DNA of 64,000 nt, taken from an uncultured Prevotellaceae bacterium (GTDB lineage: Bacteria; Bacteroidota; Bacteroidia; Bacteroidales; Bacteroidaceae). The stretch covers positions 12,280 through 76,279 of the forward strand of contig CACXVS010000014.1 of NCBI GenBank assembly GCA_902771155.1. The letters run 5' to 3'. Each line of letters begins with the position of its first letter. Positions within the stretch are counted from its first letter, which is position 1. Positions 9,047-18,062 of this stretch are shown here, piece by piece. The notes under the pieces were generated by a model that made no database searches, was not told the origin of the DNA, and saw only the letters and a program-made list of their open reading frames with translations. Made by a program: the position numbers and the translations under genes.

Positions 9047-9700
9047 TTAAATGATTTTCTTAGTAGTATTGAACACTAACATGGACATCTCCTCAACAAA
9101 CTCATCAATTGTTTGATGGGTTTTGAGATTTATTACCGCAATTTCACTATACGGTATCATAATTGTCCACATCCTAGTATTCAAATCGAATATAGAGGTT
9201 GCTTTACCAATTAGCATTAAATCAACTCGATAAAGCGTGTCATCTACGGTCATAGTAAATGAATAAACATCATCTGTAACTGGGTCAAAGCGGGTCTCTA
9301 CATTTTCCATTTGCGCATAACTTGCCTTATTAGAGATCCCTTGCCATGTATAATGTATAGATTGAACAACACCATGAAACTGAGGTGCGGAAGATGACGA
9401 ATAAAAAGGATCATCAGAATAAAGATCATCCAACCTATTATATGATTCCTGTCTGCTTTTCAGAAGTGAGAAGATCCACTCCTCTGGTAAAACAAATTCC
9501 ATAAGGTCAGATTTCACCGCCAAATTTCCTTTACCTATCACAGTACTCCTTGTACCCGTTCGCCACTCACCTTCATAGAGACCCATAGCCAACAATTGGT
9601 CTTCTGCATTTTTCAAATCATCTATGGCACTGGTATCTTCTGAACAAGACACCATGAGCATCATGCCTAACAAAACTCCAAGATAAACCTTCGTCTTCAT
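9047..9700 (-). CDS. Lipoprotein of unknown function, sigma/Dma operon
   Basis: A 217-residue protein with a lipoprotein signal peptide (LLGMMLMVSCSED, lipid-modified Cys about residue 19). The mature part alternates short strands and turns (YEGEWRTGTRST, YSFTMTVDDTLYRVDLMLIG, MWTIMIPYSEIAVINL), which looks like a small beta-barrel or lipocalin-like fold, but no family is recognised with confidence. It overlaps the preceding lipoprotein gene by 4 bp and lies 8 bp before the ECF sigma gene, so it is very likely in the same operon and may be exported under its control. Confidence 0.7.
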   Translation of the reverse strand: MKTKVYLGVLLGMMLMVSCSEDTSAIDDLKNAEDQLLAMGLYEGEWRTGTRSTVIGKGNLAVKSDLMEFVLPEEWIFSLLKSRQESYNRLDDLYSDDPFYSSSSAPQFHGVVQSIHYTWQGISNKASYAQMENVETRFDPVTDDVYSFTMTVDDTLYRVDLMLIGKATSIFDLNTRMWTIMIPYSEIAVINLKTHQTIDEFVEEMSMLVFNTTKKII

Positions 9701-10311
9701 GGCATAATCTCATCTAAATTAGTGGTATAAGTATCGCGGGTCTCCTGCAGTTGCTCATCCGTCATTCTGCGAAGCACCACATAAAGGAAAATCTGTTTCA
9801 TGCCTCCATGATTATCTCCTCTGAGGCCACCCAACTTCACGACACGGATTTCCTGTTCATTAGCAGAAAGTACGGTAAAAATTTTGTTTTCATCAAAAAA
9901 CACTTCCCCCGTTGTCTCATCATATCGCAGAGACCTTTTATAAAAACCATCTGCTGGCAGAGCATCTATATAGACATAACAAGTAACCGTACCTTCGCCA
10001 AATTCATATCTTTCAGGGCCAGCACCAACCATGCCTTCCCAATAGTTTCGCTTTTGATAGGTTCCATCGTCATTCATTTCGTGGGTCTCAGCCTCACGCC
10101 AACCATAGCCGATGGTGTATTGATTAAACAGAGCCAAACTAACTGGTGTCGGGTCTCTCTCGATAACGCCATTATCATCGGGTAAACCAACCGGGCAAAT
10201 AACCGGATCCTTCGTATCATCATCCTTACTACAACTGGTCAATAGTCCGACTGTAGCTACCAACAGCATTGCTATCACTTTTACTTTCATAACCATAGCT
10301 TTTAAGTTCAT
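9697..10311 (-). CDS. Lipoprotein of unknown function, first gene of sigma/Dma operon
   Basis: A 204-residue protein with a lipoprotein signal (LLVATVGLLTSCSKDDD; Cys about residue 28). An inner ATG eight residues in, MKVKVIAM, is an equally good start. The acidic spacer after the Cys (SKDDDTKD) is typical of surface-exposed Bacteroidetes lipoproteins. The rest is strand-rich with no recognised domain and ends LDEIMP. It heads the four-gene minus-strand operon lipoprotein-lipoprotein-sigma-anti-sigma. The upstream region has CATTTTTG, one base from the -7 consensus. Confidence 0.7.
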   Translation of the reverse strand: MNLKAMVMKVKVIAMLLVATVGLLTSCSKDDDTKDPVICPVGLPDDNGVIERDPTPVSLALFNQYTIGYGWREAETHEMNDDGTYQKRNYWEGMVGAGPERYEFGEGTVTCYVYIDALPADGFYKRSLRYDETTGEVFFDENKIFTVLSANEQEIRVVKLGGLRGDNHGGMKQIFLYVVLRRMTDEQLQETRDTYTTNLDEIMP

Positions 10312-10386
10312 TGATTCTATAGATAAAACTGCAAAAATGAAAAACCTTGCATGAAAGTTCGGATAATTAAGATTATTTAAGAATCG

Positions 10387-10406
10387 AGTGCGTATTAAGG
10401 CGCACT
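10387..10406 (-). terminator. Possible hairpin after glsB
   Basis: A perfect 6-bp inverted repeat (AGTGCG...CGCACT, 8-nt loop) directly follows the stop codon at 10407. There is no clear T run after it on the minus strand, so its role as a terminator is doubtful. Confidence 0.3.
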
Positions 10407-11396
10407 TTAGTGCTCCTTATAGATTACATTGTTGGCACCACTAGTTATCTTGAGGGCCTCAGGATGATCCTTGATAAAGGAATCGATGTGGCGCACGCGC
10501 TTCTCTTCGAAGATCTCCTCCATAGCAATCAGAATACCCGTCTCCTCCACATCGCCAAAACCATAGTTGATGGCCGTACCAAACAGTTTCATGGTGGGCG
10601 AGAGGTTCATATAGGCATTGACCAATGGGGGGATATTGTAGCCCAACTTACGGACTTCGGCATTCAGGATGCGATAGTCTTCCTTGAAGTTGTGACCAGT
10701 AAAAATCTTCTCCAATTCAGCAGGATCCGACTCCAATTTCAGCGGTTTCATCGGTATAATCAGCTGTTCCTTATCATCGAAATACTTCTTCAGGAAGTAG
10801 AGTATCATATCGCGACCCTTGCGAATATACGAGGGGTACATTGTCATCTTTCCAAAGAAATACCTTACATTGGGTTTGATAACCGTCAGAGCTCCCAAAC
10901 CATCCCAGAGGTTATCCAATGCAAAGAGGCTCTTGGCTCCCATGCGGGAACTCTGATAAGGAAGCGATACGAACGAACGACCCAGTTCGATGGTATAGGG
11001 CTGATACTCCTTCAGGAACTTCTCAGAGAAATGGAACATGTGACTGGTGGCTAGGATTGGTTGACCCTGATCGTCCATATCCCATGCTGTGCCTTCCAGA
11101 TAGCGGTAACCACCAATGATCTCCTCAGCCTCAGGGTTCCAGACAATCAACTGCTTGTAACAGTTCTCGCAGATATCAAACTCGTCGATATCCATATCCT
11201 TACCAGTACCACCACCTGCTTCACGAAAGACAACCTCACGCAGACGTCCTATCTCCTTCATCACGTTGGGTGCGTTATGGGCAGTAATGACATAGATCTC
11301 GTTATGACTTTTGTTTGTCATTCTCAATTGGCGCTCAGGAGTCAATTCACTCTTGAGAATCTCTCTGTCAATGGGTTGGATAATCTCTTGTTCCAT
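10407..11396 (-). CDS. glsB: GNAT/hemolysin-like N-acyltransferase, glycine lipid synthesis (GlsB-like)
   Basis: A 329-residue acyltransferase of the PF13444 GNAT group related to OlsB. Visible parts are the N-terminal strand IYVITAHNAPNVMKEIGRLREVVF, the acceptor region GGGTGKDMDIDEFD, GGYRYLEG and ELGRSFV. In Bacteroides thetaiotaomicron GlsB joins a 3-hydroxy fatty acid to glycine, the first step of glycine (serine-glycine) lipid synthesis; GlsA then adds the second acyl chain. The neighbouring upstream gene here is a GlsA-like O-acyltransferase, which strengthens the call. The two genes are 30 bp apart and share one promoter. An ornithine-lipid role is the main alternative. Confidence 0.8.
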   Translation of the reverse strand: MEQEIIQPIDREILKSELTPERQLRMTNKSHNEIYVITAHNAPNVMKEIGRLREVVFREAGGGTGKDMDIDEFDICENCYKQLIVWNPEAEEIIGGYRYLEGTAWDMDDQGQPILATSHMFHFSEKFLKEYQPYTIELGRSFVSLPYQSSRMGAKSLFALDNLWDGLGALTVIKPNVRYFFGKMTMYPSYIRKGRDMILYFLKKYFDDKEQLIIPMKPLKLESDPAELEKIFTGHNFKEDYRILNAEVRKLGYNIPPLVNAYMNLSPTMKLFGTAINYGFGDVEETGILIAMEEIFEEKRVRHIDSFIKDHPEALKITSGANNVIYKEH

Positions 11397-11426
11397 CAGT
11401 TCTGTTATTGGTTGTATTAAGTTTTC

Positions 11427-12251
11427 TTACAGGGTATATATTTGATCCTTGACATATTGTGCCCACTCAACAGGCTTGCGGCTCTTGTCGAAAGTTTGCC
11501 AGGGAATGGGTTTCCCGATGGCCACACGAAACGTCTTGTGAACATTCTTGTACATCTCGTCAACCAGATACATCATCGCCAGGTTGAAAGGTAGGAAACG
11601 GTCGGAGAAGTTAGCCAGACGGTAGAAGAAATCCGAATTCTGTCCTCCGAAATGAATGGGCACCACATCGCGCTGATACTCAACACTTTTCGAAATGAAC
11701 GTCTTTGTCCAGGGGATATCTCGGATTTCACCATTCTTCTTACGAGAGCAGAGGCCTGCAGGGAACATCAGCATGTGGTTATCGCTTTGGAAACCCGCCT
11801 CCACCATTGCTGGGAAATTACGACTCTGACTACCCGTCTTGTTAATGGGAATGCAGACAGGAGCCAGTCCTGGGAGATTCATCAACAAGTCATTGACCAG
11901 ATAACGGAAACGCCCATCGTAATGACGCCCGATGATGGCACCCAGAGCGACCCCGTCCTCACCTCCAAGAGGATGATTGCTGACAAAAGTATAGAAACGC
12001 CCATCCTGAGGGTCTGGCAGATTCTCCTTACCCTCAATCTCGAGTGTCATATCCAGATATCTGACGCACTCTTCAAGCCATTCCACACCTACCTTGTCAC
12101 GACTTTCCCAAAGGAAGGCGTTCACCTGATCCTCATGGACAGTGCGCTTGAGCCAGTTGACCAAGAACTTTGGTACAAACTTAGCCTTAGCACCCAGTTT
12201 TCCTTTCAGGATCTGGTCAATGTCGATGGTCTTTTCTGTTACTGTTGCCAT
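11427..12251 (-). CDS. glsA: PlsC-like O-acyltransferase, glycine lipid synthesis (GlsA-like)
   Basis: A 274-residue lysophospholipid-acyltransferase-type protein. The catalytic His motif is in SNHPLGGEDGVAL at about residues 88-101, followed by the acceptor motifs ICIPINKTGSQSRNFP and MLMFPAGLCSRK (block III-like) and IPWTKTFISKSVEYQRDVVPIHF. In Bacteroides, GlsA adds a fatty acid to the hydroxyl of monoacyl glycine to complete the diacyl amino-acid lipid. It is the first gene of the glsA-glsB operon, and its consensus promoter lies about 20 bp upstream, divergent from the mraZ promoter. Confidence 0.8.
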   Translation of the reverse strand: MATVTEKTIDIDQILKGKLGAKAKFVPKFLVNWLKRTVHEDQVNAFLWESRDKVGVEWLEECVRYLDMTLEIEGKENLPDPQDGRFYTFVSNHPLGGEDGVALGAIIGRHYDGRFRYLVNDLLMNLPGLAPVCIPINKTGSQSRNFPAMVEAGFQSDNHMLMFPAGLCSRKKNGEIRDIPWTKTFISKSVEYQRDVVPIHFGGQNSDFFYRLANFSDRFLPFNLAMMYLVDEMYKNVHKTFRVAIGKPIPWQTFDKSRKPVEWAQYVKDQIYTL

Positions 12252-12271
12252 TCTCTCTTTCTAACAGGGGG

Positions 12272-12303
12272 CAAAGTTACACCAAAATATCGAAACCACC
12301 AAA
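12272..12303 (-). promoter_or_regulatory. Promoter of glsA-glsB
   Basis: On the minus strand TTTG (12303-12300) and TAACTTTG (12279-12272) are separated by 20 bp, a full -33/-7 match. The predicted leader is about 16 nt. Confidence 0.85.
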
Positions 12304-12414
12304 CATCAAGCGGGGAATTTTTGCACAAAAATTATTGTTGTGTGCTACTCTCACATACCATTTGTAATCCTAGAAATGACGAAATTAGCAAATTAAAGTT
12401 AAATTTAAAAAATA

Positions 12415-12444
12415 GTGGGGAATTGTGGTGGAAAGTGGGGAAAA
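12415..12444 (+). promoter_or_regulatory. MraZ box: three 10-bp direct repeats
   Basis: GTGGGGAATT, GTGGTGGAAA and GTGGGGAAAA follow each other with an exact 10-bp period, and the last ends 5 bp before the -7 box of mraZ. Three TGGG-type repeats spaced by one helical turn upstream of mraZ are the known binding site of the MraZ ring in other bacteria, where it represses the dcw cluster. The position over the spacer and -33 region fits autorepression. Confidence 0.85.
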
Positions 12445-12449
12445 ATACC

Positions 12450-12457
12450 TATCTTTG
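12450..12457 (+). promoter_or_regulatory. -7 element of the mraZ/dcw promoter
   Basis: TATCTTTG matches the -7 consensus, 28 bp before the mraZ ATG. The -33 region is occupied by the MraZ repeats and lacks a clean TTTG. This is probably the main promoter of the cluster. Confidence 0.8.
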
Positions 12458-12485
12458 CACCTGAACTTTTAAAAGAGATGAACGC

Positions 12486-12941
12486 ATGCGTTTTTTAGGT
12501 AATATAGAAGCCAAGACTGATGTGAAGGGAAGAGCCTTCCTTCCAGCCATTTTCCGCAAGGTGTTGCAGGCACAGGGCGAGGAAGTGCTGGTGCTTCGCA
12601 GAGACGTCTTCCAGAAATGTCTGGTGCTCTATCCTGAAAGCGTATGGAATGAGCGGTTGGACATGCTGAAGAACCAACTTCGTACCTGGAAACCTGTCCA
12701 TCAGCAGATGTTCCGTCAGTTTGTATCAGAGGCAGAAGTGGTTAGTCTCGACGGCAATGGTCGTTTCCTGATCTCCAAAAGACTACTGAAAGCGGCTGAG
12801 ATCGACCAAGACATCCAATTCATCGGTATGGATGACACGATTGAGATCTGGTCGCCCAAGAATCTGAAACAGACGCTCAAAACTGATGAAGAGTTCGGAC
12901 AAGAGTTTGAGAATATCATGAACGCGACAGAAGAGGTATGA
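12486..12941 (+). CDS. mraZ: MraZ, transcriptional regulator of the dcw cluster
   Basis: A 151-residue protein made of two AbrB/SpoVT-like halves. The first has FLGNIEAKTDVKGRAFLPAIFRKVL and the second SLDGNGRFLISKRLLKAAEI. Both carry the conserved D(V/G)xGRxxLP-type loop. MraZ forms a ring that binds TGGG repeats upstream of its own gene, and such repeats are present here. The length is normal. It overlaps rsmH by 4 bp and opens the division and cell-wall cluster. Confidence 0.96.
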   Translation: MRFLGNIEAKTDVKGRAFLPAIFRKVLQAQGEEVLVLRRDVFQKCLVLYPESVWNERLDMLKNQLRTWKPVHQQMFRQFVSEAEVVSLDGNGRFLISKRLLKAAEIDQDIQFIGMDDTIEIWSPKNLKQTLKTDEEFGQEFENIMNATEEV

Positions 12942-13864
12942 TGACGACCGTCGAAACATATCATATTCCAGTACTCCTTCGGGAGAGCATCGACGGGCTT
13001 GACATCAAGCCCGACGGTGTTTATGTAGATGTGACTTTCGGTGGTGGCGGACATAGCAAGGAGATCCTGAAGAGGCTTGGAAAGAAGGGGCACCTTTATA
13101 GTTTCGACCAGGACGAGGATGCAGAAGGAAACATACCGGAGGACAACAGGTTCACCTTCGTCAGAAGTAACTTCAGATATCTGCGCAACTGGATGCGCTA
13201 CTATGAAGTAGAACAAATAGACGGTCTGCTTGCCGACCTTGGGGTATCCAGTCATCATTTCGACGATGAGACACGAGGTTTCTCCTTTCGTTTCGATGTA
13301 CCTCTCGACATGCGGATGAACAAAAGGGCAGGTATGACTGCGGCTGACATCCTGAACAACTACAGCGAAGAGCAGTTGGCTGATGTCTTCTATGTCTATG
13401 GAGAGTTGAAGAATGCACGAAAAATCGCGAATACGGTTGTGAAGTCCAGAAACGAGAAGTCTATCGAGACAACTGGCGACCTGCTGAGGATCACTGAGGA
13501 CCTGCTACCGAAAACGAGAGAGAAAAAAGAGACTGCCAAACTGTTTCAGGCACTTCGCATCGAGGTCAATCACGAGATGGATGCCCTGAAGGACATGCTG
13601 AACGGTGCAAGAGAAGTGCTTCGGGATGGAGGCCGACTCTCAGTCATCACCTACCACTCTCTGGAAGACCGCATCGTGAAAAACTTCATGAAAGCCGGTA
13701 ATGCAGAGGGAAAGGTAAAACAAGACTTCTTCGGACGGGTGGAAGCCCCTTTCAAGCAGGTCGGGGAGAAGATCGTCACTCCCAGTGAGGAGGAACAGCA
13801 GCAGAATCCAAGAAGTCGGAGTGCCAAACTGAGGATTGCGGAAAAAGTGAAAAGTAATGAGTAA
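12938..13864 (+). CDS. rsmH: 16S rRNA (cytosine1402-N4)-methyltransferase
   Basis: A 308-residue SAM-dependent methyltransferase. The N-terminus has HIPVLLRESIDGL, the SAM-binding motif VDVTFGGGGHSKEIL, then ADLGVSSHHFD, RGFSFRFDVPLDMRM and the C-terminal ALRIEVNHEMDALK and ITYHSLEDRIVK blocks, all conserved in RsmH. It methylates C1402 in the ribosomal P site. Two tandem ATGs (12938 and 12941) are possible starts, and it overlaps mraZ by 4 bp and ftsL by 8 bp. Confidence 0.97.
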   Translation: MMTTVETYHIPVLLRESIDGLDIKPDGVYVDVTFGGGGHSKEILKRLGKKGHLYSFDQDEDAEGNIPEDNRFTFVRSNFRYLRNWMRYYEVEQIDGLLADLGVSSHHFDDETRGFSFRFDVPLDMRMNKRAGMTAADILNNYSEEQLADVFYVYGELKNARKIANTVVKSRNEKSIETTGDLLRITEDLLPKTREKKETAKLFQALRIEVNHEMDALKDMLNGAREVLRDGGRLSVITYHSLEDRIVKNFMKAGNAEGKVKQDFFGRVEAPFKQVGEKIVTPSEEEQQQNPRSRSAKLRIAEKVKSNE

Positions 13865-14351
13865 AAAAGACAACATAGAATTAGAGATTCAGGAGACGGT
13901 CACAGAGGAGCCAGCCGTTCAGAATGAAGAGGTCAGCCTGAAAGAAGAGGCTGCCGAGATGAAGGAGCAGGCCAAGAAGACCATCCAGCTGATTAAGGAA
14001 AAGGCAAAGGAGGAGGATCCGAAGCTGACGCCTACCCTGACTCTGCGAACCATTCTCGGTGGAGACTTCCTGACTGCCGACATGGTGCGACGCCAGATTT
14101 GGCTTTTCGTCTTACTGGTAGCATTCTGTATCGCCTATGTAGCCATACGATATCAGTGCCAACAGGATCTGCTTGCGATAGACAAACTGGAAAAAGAGTT
14201 GCTCGATGCCAAGTATAAAGCCCTCTCCAGTTCCAGTACGCTGACAGAGAAATGCAGAGAGAGTCATGTGCTCGACGCCCTGAAACAGAACAAGGACAGT
14301 CTGCTGCATATTGCCGACAAACCACCTTATATAATAAATATACCAGAATAA
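13857..14351 (+). CDS. ftsL: FtsL-like divisome protein
   Basis: A 164-residue bitopic protein. Residues 1-80 are a long, acidic, helix-prone cytoplasmic segment, 81-101 a transmembrane helix (IWLFVLLVAFCIAYVAIRYQC), and 105-164 a short periplasmic coiled-coil region (QQDLLAIDKLEKELLDAKYKAL). The topology, position between rsmH and ftsI and Bacteroidales precedent identify it as the FtsL equivalent, which forms the FtsQLB complex that activates FtsWI. Sequence similarity in this family is low, so the call rests mainly on context. Confidence 0.82.
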   Translation: MSKKDNIELEIQETVTEEPAVQNEEVSLKEEAAEMKEQAKKTIQLIKEKAKEEDPKLTPTLTLRTILGGDFLTADMVRRQIWLFVLLVAFCIAYVAIRYQCQQDLLAIDKLEKELLDAKYKALSSSSTLTEKCRESHVLDALKQNKDSLLHIADKPPYIINIPE

Positions 14352-14362
14352 ATAGAGACGGG

Positions 14363-16558
14363 ATGAGTAAGTTCAAGAATGATAAGGTCATGCCACGCTA
14401 CTTCGCCATCGCAGTAGTGCTGACACTGTTGGGAGTTGCCGTAGTTGGTAAGGCCATGTATATCATGACTGCCAAGAAGGACTACTGGACTCAGGTAGCC
14501 GACCGTCTGAAGCGAGACAGCGTAAGCGTGAAACCTAACCGAGGGAACATTCTCAGCTGCGATGGTCAGCTGATGGCAAGCAGTATCCCCGAATACAAAA
14601 TTTTCATGGACTTCCAGGCTGGTACTGCGGATTCTGTCAGCAGCCTCCGCCACGACTCTCTCTGGGCAGAGAAGATCGACAGTATCTGCTACGAGTTGAA
14701 CCAGATATTCCCATCAAAGTCGGCCAGTGAATTTAAAGCCCACCTCTTGGAAGGTATGAAAAAGGTTCAGAAGAATGGTTCTGTTGGAGCCCGCCATTGG
14801 CCCATCTGGCCACGCCGCATAGACTACAACACCTTCTGCGAGGTACACAAACTGCCGATCTTTAAAGAGCCTATTTATAAAGGAGGTTTCCATTGGGAGC
14901 AGTATAATGCCCGTCGTAAGCCCTTCACAACCTTGGCCAGACGTACCATCGGTGATTTGTTTGGTGAGATCGACAGTGCCAAGAATGGTCTGGAACTGGC
15001 ATTCGACAAAGAGTTGCGAGGCACTAACGGCCTGATGCACAGACGTAAAGTGCTGAACAAATATATGGACATTCCCGTCTTGAATCCTGTCGACGGCTAT
15101 GATATCGTGACCACCATTGATGTAGGTATGCAGGACCTGGCAGAACGAGCCGTCATCGAGGAACTGAAGGAAATCAACGGTGAGATGGGTGTAGCCATAC
15201 TGATGGAAGTTAAAACTGGCGATGTAAAGGCCATCGTGAACATGCAACGGGCTTCTGACGGAGAGTACTATGAAATGGTGAACAATGCCATCAGCTACCG
15301 CTGTGAGCCAGGCTCAGTATTCAAAGTGGCCTCCTTCCTCGTAGCTCTCGACGACGGTGTCATTCCCAATGACACCAGTTTCGTGATCCACACGGGTAGT
15401 GGTGTGATGGAGATGCACGGACGTCCGATGAAGGACCACAACTGGCGTCGTGGCGGCTATCAGGATATCAATGTGGCACGTGCTCTGGAAGTCAGCTCGA
15501 ACATTGGTGTCAGTTATGTTATCGACAAGTTCTATGGCAGTAATCCGACGAGATACGTACAGGGGCTCTATCGTGTGGGTATCCATGAAGACCTGAAGTT
15601 GCCCCTAGTAGGCTATCATCCACCTTATATCCGTATGCCAGACACCAAGACCAACGATCGAGCCAAATATTGGAGTAAGACCACCTTGCCGTGGATGAGT
15701 ATCGGTTATGAGACGCAGATTGCCCCAATTAATACAGTGGCTTTCTACAATGCCATTGCCAACGATGGCAAGATGATGCAGCCCCGCTTTGTCAAGCAGT
15801 TGATGAAAGACGGGCAAGTGGTAAAGGAATATGAGCCTGTGGTGCTCAAAGAGAATATCGCCAAACCAGCAACCATCAAGATGATGCAAACCATCCTTGA
15901 ACATGTGGTGAGCCAGGGCCTGGGGCGCAAGGCCGGTTCCAAGTCATTTAAGGTGGCTGGTAAGACAGGTACTGCCCAGGTGGCAGACCAATACGGAAGT
16001 TACCATTCAGGGACAACCCGCTACTGGCTCTCGTTTGCCGGTTATTTCCCTGCCGACAATCCTCGCTATACCTGTATCGTCTGTCTGAAGAAGTCAGGAT
16101 TACCTGCTTCTGGTGGTGGTATGTCGGGTGTTGTGTTCCACCATATCTCAGAAGGTGTGATGGCCCAGAGCCTGAAACGTAGTGTGGATGACGCCCATGA
16201 TACCACATCAGTCATCATTCCCGATGTCAAGGGAGGTGACATGGTTGCAGCTCATTATGTGCTGAACCAGTTGGGCGTGAAGACAAATAACACTTGGAAC
16301 GGTTCATACACAGAAGGGAATCCTATCTGGGGAAGGGCAACAAACAACAGGAACAACGTAGTTCTCTCGCAGTCTAAAACTGGGAAGGGACTCGTTCCCG
16401 ATGTGATTGGCATGGGAGCAAGAGATGCCGTTTTCCTGTTAGAAAATATAGGTGTGAAGGCCAAGGTAAGAGGCCGGGGCAAGGTAAAGTCACAAAGCAT
16501 CTATGCCGGTACGGCAGTCAGACAAGGCATGGTATGCGAATTGGTATTAGACAACTAA
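14363..16558 (+). CDS. ftsI: Division-specific peptidoglycan transpeptidase (FtsI/PBP3) with PASTA domain
   Basis: Starting at ATG 14363, preceded by GAGACGGG, the protein has 731 residues. An upstream in-frame start lies inside ftsL and is unlikely. A TM helix is at about 12-34, the pedestal domain at about 50-240, and the transpeptidase domain has the active Ser318 in SVFK, the SSN motif at 378-380 and KTG at 534-536. Residues about 665-731 form a PASTA domain ([22 protein letters not shown]), preceded by a weaker PASTA-like repeat ([22 protein letters not shown]). It cross-links septal peptidoglycan together with FtsW, encoded downstream. Confidence 0.96.
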   Translation: MSKFKNDKVMPRYFAIAVVLTLLGVAVVGKAMYIMTAKKDYWTQVADRLKRDSVSVKPNRGNILSCDGQLMASSIPEYKIFMDFQAGTADSVSSLRHDSLWAEKIDSICYELNQIFPSKSASEFKAHLLEGMKKVQKNGSVGARHWPIWPRRIDYNTFCEVHKLPIFKEPIYKGGFHWEQYNARRKPFTTLARRTIGDLFGEIDSAKNGLELAFDKELRGTNGLMHRRKVLNKYMDIPVLNPVDGYDIVTTIDVGMQDLAERAVIEELKEINGEMGVAILMEVKTGDVKAIVNMQRASDGEYYEMVNNAISYRCEPGSVFKVASFLVALDDGVIPNDTSFVIHTGSGVMEMHGRPMKDHNWRRGGYQDINVARALEVSSNIGVSYVIDKFYGSNPTRYVQGLYRVGIHEDLKLPLVGYHPPYIRMPDTKTNDRAKYWSKTTLPWMSIGYETQIAPINTVAFYNAIANDGKMMQPRFVKQLMKDGQVVKEYEPVVLKENIAKPATIKMMQTILEHVVSQGLGRKAGSKSFKVAGKTGTAQVADQYGSYHSGTTRYWLSFAGYFPADNPRYTCIVCLKKSGLPASGGGMSGVVFHHISEGVMAQSLKRSVDDAHDTTSVIIPDVKGGDMVAAHYVLNQLGVKTNNTWNGSYTEGNPIWGRATNNRNNVVLSQSKTGKGLVPDVIGMGARDAVFLLENIGVKAKVRGRGKVKSQSIYAGTAVRQGMVCELVLDN

Positions 16559-16571
16559 AAAGAAGAAGCAT

Positions 16572-18023
16572 ATGAAGTTAAACGAGTTACTGAAGAATGT
16601 AGAAGTTCTGAACTTAATTGGCGATGACGAGGTAGAGATTAAAGGTGTCAACATCGATTCCCGTCGTATCGAGGCAGACCATCTCTTCATAGCTGTCCCA
16701 GGTACTCAGACCGACGGACACCGGTTTATCAACAAGGCCATCGAACAGGGAGCTACTGCTATCCTGTGTGAGAGTCTTCCCACCAAGCGCACCCCTGGAG
16801 TCACCTATATCGCTGTGGAATCAACAGAGGACTGGGTTGGAGAGGTTGCCACACAGTTCTATGGTGATCCTTCAAGACAACTGAAACTGGTTGGCGTGAC
16901 AGGCACCAATGGCAAGACCACCATCGCCACCTTATTATATAATATGTTCCGTAAGTTCGGTCACAAGTGCGGTCTGCTGTCAACAGTCTGCAACTACATA
17001 GAGGATGAAGTGATTCCGGCAGACCACACGACGCCAGACCCCGTAGAACTGAACCATCTGCTCTCTCAGATGGTGGAGGCTGGTTGCGAGTATGCCTTCA
17101 TGGAGTGCTCAAGCCATGCTATCGCCCAGAAACGTATTGGCGGACTTCGGTTTGCTGGAGGTATCTTTACCAACCTGACACGTGACCATCTGGACTACCA
17201 TGGCACCTTCGAGAACTACCGAGATGCAAAGAAAGCCTTCTTCGACGGGCTCGACAAAGATGCCTTTGCCATCATCAATGCTGATGACAAAAACGGAGCT
17301 GTGATGGTTCAGAACTGTAAAGCATTGGTTAAGACCTACTCCACCCGGACGATGGCAGACTATAAGGCAAAGATCATCGAGTGCCATTTCGAAGGGATGT
17401 ATCTCGACATCAACGGCAAAGAGGTTGGCGTGCAGTTTATCGGTAAGTTTAACGTGAGCAACCTGCTCGCTGTCTATGGCACTGCCGTGATGTTGGGGAA
17501 GAAGCCCGAGGATATCCTCGTCATCCTTAGTACACTGAAAAGTGTGAATGGTCGTTTGGACCCCATCCGCTCGTCAGAGGGCTATACTGCTATCGTCGAT
17601 TACGCCCATACTCCCGATGCTCTTGAAAATGTGCTCAATGCCATTCACGAAGTGCTTGAAGGGAAGGGAAAGGTTATTACCGTCTGCGGAGCAGGTGGCA
17701 ATCGTGACAAGGGCAAACGACCGCTGATGGCTCAGGAGGCAGTGAAGCAGAGCGATCGGGTCATCATCACGAGTGACAATCCCCGTTTTGAGGAGCCAGA
17801 GGATATTATCAATGATATGCTGGCAGGTCTTGATCAGAAGCAGATGAAGAAGGTGATCAGTATCGTTGACCGTCGTGAAGCCATCCGCACTGCCTGTATG
17901 ATGGCAGAAAAAGGCGACGTTATTCTCATAGCAGGCAAGGGACATGAGGATTATCAGGAGATACAAGGTGTGAAACACCACTTCGACGACAAGGAAGTCG
18001 TGCGTGAGATCTTCAACTCATAG
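16572..18023 (+). CDS. murE: UDP-MurNAc-tripeptide synthetase (meso-DAP adding)
   Basis: A 483-residue Mur ligase that adds the third stem residue to UDP-MurNAc-L-Ala-D-Glu. The ATP-binding P-loop is GTNGKTT at 111-117, the central motif is [12 protein letters not shown] and the C-terminal domain has [10 protein letters not shown] and [27 protein letters not shown] contains the DNPR signature that recognises meso-diaminopimelate, so the cell wall is DAP-type as expected for Bacteroidetes. It follows ftsI by 13 bp. Confidence 0.97.
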   Translation: MKLNELLKNVEVLNLIGDDEVEIKGVNIDSRRIEADHLFIAVPGTQTDGHRFINKAIEQGATAILCESLPTKRTPGVTYIAVESTEDWVGEVATQFYGDPSRQLKLVGVTGTNGKTTIATLLYNMFRKFGHKCGLLSTVCNYIEDEVIPADHTTPDPVELNHLLSQMVEAGCEYAFMECSSHAIAQKRIGGLRFAGGIFTNLTRDHLDYHGTFENYRDAKKAFFDGLDKDAFAIINADDKNGAVMVQNCKALVKTYSTRTMADYKAKIIECHFEGMYLDINGKEVGVQFIGKFNVSNLLAVYGTAVMLGKKPEDILVILSTLKSVNGRLDPIRSSEGYTAIVDYAHTPDALENVLNAIHEVLEGKGKVITVCGAGGNRDKGKRPLMAQEAVKQSDRVIITSDNPRFEEPEDIINDMLAGLDQKQMKKVISIVDRREAIRTACMMAEKGDVILIAGKGHEDYQEIQGVKHHFDDKEVVREIFNS

Positions 18024-18062
18024 TTTCTGAATCAAACTTCAACAAACAAACTCCAAAGAAAG

